DNA of 64,000 nucleotides from Wuchereria bancrofti. Taxonomy: Eukaryota; Nematoda; Chromadorea; Rhabditida; Onchocercidae. A program made the position numbers and the translations under genes. How positions within the stretch are numbered: the first letter of the stretch is position 1; each line of letters begins with the position of its first letter. The stretch is taken from NCBI GenBank assembly GCA_005281725.1, contig SSBO01000008.1, forward strand, positions 5,318,011 through 5,382,010, in the 5' to 3' direction. The notes beneath the pieces are model-generated. The model ran no database searches. It was not told the DNA's origin and saw only the letters and a list, made by a program, of their open reading frames with translations. This document shows positions 61,330-64,000 of the stretch, piece by piece.

Positions 61330-63025
61330 ATGATTAAAGCAATTTTGGTATTCAATAATCATGGGAAACCACGTTTGTTGAAATTTTATGTTCATTATGT
61401 AAGTTAAAAGAAAAAATCATAACATGGGACATGTTAATTCCAGTGAATTATTAAATACCTAAGATACACGTTACATATTAGTAATGTTTGTTGAAATTAA
61501 ATTTCTTTTTCATCTTGATGTTTGCTTAAATGCAAGAACGACATATCAGTTAATCGGAGATATATTAGCGATATTCTGGCAAAGTCGAGTGAAATGCAGC
61601 AGTTAAAAATGTGTATTTATCAGCTAGTTAAAACATGAAAAATGTAGTGATATTTCTTCGGAAATTTAACAGAACTTTAGAGCTTCAGGACTGCTGAATG
61701 TTACACTTCATGTACTTTCCAATCTGCATGTCACTAAATTATGTCATTCTACGGAGGGAAGTTTTAAATAGAATTCTGTAAATTATAATTGTGTGATTTT
61801 TTATATTAACAATTCATTATTATGAGGAAGTACAGTCAATAGTCATTTGAGTGAAATTTTGTAAATAAATTGAAATTTGTAGGGTGAAGAAGAACAACAA
61901 CATATTATACGCGAAACATTCCAGTTGGTTTCGAAACGAGATGATAATGTTTGCAATTTCTTGGAAGGTGGCTCGTTAATTGGTGGATCTGATTATAAGC
62001 TGATATACCGACATTATGCAACACTTTATTTTGTATTTTGTGTTGATTCATCGGAAAGCGAACTTGGCATTCTTGATCTTATACAGGTAACTTGTGGGAT
62101 AGATATTAAAAAATAGCATGGTTCACTTTAATTTTATTTAATTAGTGGAAAGGATTAATGTTACATAAAGTTGTGATATGTTTTAAACCATTAATAAGAA
62201 TTCCTTGCTTTATCTGATATTTAAAGAGCAATAAGGATGTTATGTGATCATGATGCCTTCTAGACTACTGACTAGTTGCTTATCTTTTTCCAGATAGAAA
62301 CTGAGAATTGAAGGATGCATAGATATAAATTAATAATATGAAGAAGGAAACTTCTACATATATTGCGGTTAATGATTTGTGAAACGTTAATAAGTATTCC
62401 TTTCAGGTATTTGTTGAAACATTGGATCGATGTTTCGAGAATGTTTGTGAGTTGGATCTGATCTTTCACGTTGATAAAGTACGTTTTCATCAAAATTCTT
62501 GTTGACCTGATGCAGTAAAATTATTGAATTATCAAATTTTATACATCTCAGTTATTTTACTTATTGTATTGTTTAATTCTACTTTAACTTGTTCATAGGT
62601 ACACCATATACTCGATGAACTAGTTATGGGAGGAATGGTGCTAGAAACAAATATGACCGAAATTCTTTTACGGATACAGGAACAGGAGAAGATGGAAAAA
62701 GAAGAGGTTCATACTGTTTTTTTTATATTCTTTGTTTAAAATTTTAGATGGATATCTATATTTTTTATGTTCAGAATGGAAGGAATATGAATAAGTTTTT
62801 GTTTTTATTTTTTAAAGGGCTTCAGGAACAGTCATTTTTATTAGTTGTGAATATTCTTTACTTATAATGAAATCATTGTAGATTTCATGAATGTTTTTAT
62901 AGGCTGGAATTGCAGCAGCTCCAGCTCGTGCTGTTAGTGCTGTAAAAAGTATGAATATATCGCAACATATCAAAGATTTCAAGCTTGCTGATATCAATTT
63001 ATCAAATATAAAAAAACCGTTCTGA
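61330..63025 (+). CDS. aps-3: AP-3 adaptor complex sigma subunit
   Basis: Five exons, all in phase 0 (61330-61398, 61883-62086, 62407-62478, 62599-62706, 62903-63025), encode 191 residues; human AP3S1 has 193. This is the small subunit of the AP-3 coat that sorts cargo from endosomes to lysosomes and lysosome-related organelles. The N-terminus MIKAILVFNNHGKPRLLKFY, the core IIRETFQLVSKRDDNVCNFL and IYRHYATLYFVFCVDSSESE, then LIQVFVETLDRCFENVCELD and the sigma-3-specific tail with APARAVSAVKSMN identify it as AP-3 rather than AP-1 or AP-2 sigma. The extreme C-terminus diverges from the vertebrate sequence. It is transcribed away from RPL39, and nothing is recognised downstream of it. Confidence 0.97.
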
Positions 63026-64000
63026 AAAACATGTTGAACTATATCAGCTTTTTTATAAGAATATGCGAAGAGGTACTGATAAATTTTCCTTCTTGTCTAG
63101 GATCTTCGAAAATGATTACGTTAAATTCTCTATATAAATCGACGGTTCAATTTCCTTATACCTTTTTTCCCATTATCGTACTATTTTAGATCTTTTTCGG
63201 GAGTATGTCACCAGTCTTGAACCTATGAAATTGTTCACAATGCCAAATATAAAGCAGTGAAACTTAATTTGTTGTCAATACACTGTATAAAGACAATAGA
63301 CTAATTTGTTGCGGATTGGTTCTGTATTATTTTTCTGAAAATTTTTAAATCGAGCAGTAATTGAGCACCTTATTGTTTACATTCTTTTATCTGTTTAATG
63401 TTTATTATTTTACGACATTGTGCTGTGATAAAATGTTCGCTTTCATTCTACATATTTGTTTTACATTCTGGACTGTTCAAAAATTGTGAGAAATTTGCTT
63501 CTTTTGTCGAATTGAATGTATGCGGCAAAATTAATTAATTCCCCTCTGTTTAAATATTCAAGTGAAAACAAGTATTCGAGGCATCGATAAACAGTTATTC
63601 TGCTTCCAATCTTTATAGTTAAGCTTTAGAACAGCTCAGAGGCTGTCCGAGTTTTGTTTAGAATTTGTTTAGCGGGAAGGACACTGTAGTAATAACTGCA
63701 GGAAAGGATATTGTAGTAATAATTGGTATGTGAGTAGAAATATGAAAGTATTTGATTAAATCGGTCGTTATTTATTCTCGGCCTGCATAGTTTTATTCAT
63801 TTATTTACTTAAAAAACTTTAGTACAATATTTTTAACTGCAATATTGTCAAATACTTTAAATAGTTTTATCTCTATTTAGTTTTTCTTACTGGACTGATA
63901 GCATTATAAAAATTCTTTGCTAATGTTCTCACTATTAAAATCGTGAGCTGAATTCTCCTAAAAATAATTTTAATCTTGGAAATCATTTAACTTAAATATT
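63026..64000. other. Region downstream of AP-3 sigma to the window end
   Basis: No coding feature can be supported. The first few hundred bases presumably hold the AP-3 sigma 3' untranslated region. The remainder is ordinary AT-rich sequence with a short local duplication (GGGAAGGACACTGTAGTAATAA and a variant, about 63,674-63,722). Confidence 0.5.

Noticed and set aside
1..64000. CRISPR array, phage, insertion sequence or bacterial (Wolbachia-type) insert
   Set aside because: No regularly spaced identical repeats, no transposase or integrase frames, and no intron-free bacterial-type ORFs were seen on either strand.

Overview
The window is eukaryotic nuclear DNA from a nematode, most likely a clade III spirurid or filarial worm. 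The evidence is a very AT-rich composition, genes split into many exons with GT-AG introns, pyrimidine-rich AG sites just upstream of several start codons (candidate spliced-leader acceptors), and a nematode-type transthyretin-like gene. Nothing prokaryotic, viral or clearly transposon-derived was seen. The ORF-sized frames are mostly single exons, so I assembled the gene models by hand, checking that reading phase is kept across each intron and comparing the proteins with remembered family sequences. No search was run.

Layout. About 1-6,300 is non-coding. A large + strand gene (6,325-18,877, first exon not found) encodes a divergent Na+/K+-ATPase alpha-like P-type ATPase. Several core catalytic and ion-binding motifs in it are altered, which suggests a non-pumping family member. 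A small secreted transthyretin-like gene follows (22,216-23,373), then a repetitive secreted Gly/Cys and Pro/Gln/Ala-rich protein (27,695-29,722).

The right half is denser and holds conserved housekeeping genes: NDUFS3 (+, 33,996-35,875), which converges on a MEAK7/TLDc gene (-, 36,149-38,352); HSBP1 (-, 40,823-41,352); EXOSC3/RRP40 (-, 42,147-43,663); and a full-length Tonsoku-like gene (TONSL, -, 43,974-55,639, about 25 exons). Then come NUDC (+, 56,450-58,965), ribosomal protein L39 (-, 60,224-60,703) and the AP-3 sigma subunit (+, 61,330-63,025). TONSL, EXOSC3 and perhaps HSBP1 lie head to tail and could form a nematode operon.

Points of interest are the motif-degenerate ATPase with an enlarged nucleotide-binding domain, two introns that appear to use a GC donor (GCAAGT), a coding-like remnant inside an ATPase intron, a one-base homopolymer frameshift in TONSL, and a 159-bp perfect duplication around a single N that is almost certainly an assembly artefact. 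I found no convincing new multi-gene system; the unusual ATPase and the repetitive secreted protein are the best candidates for novelty.
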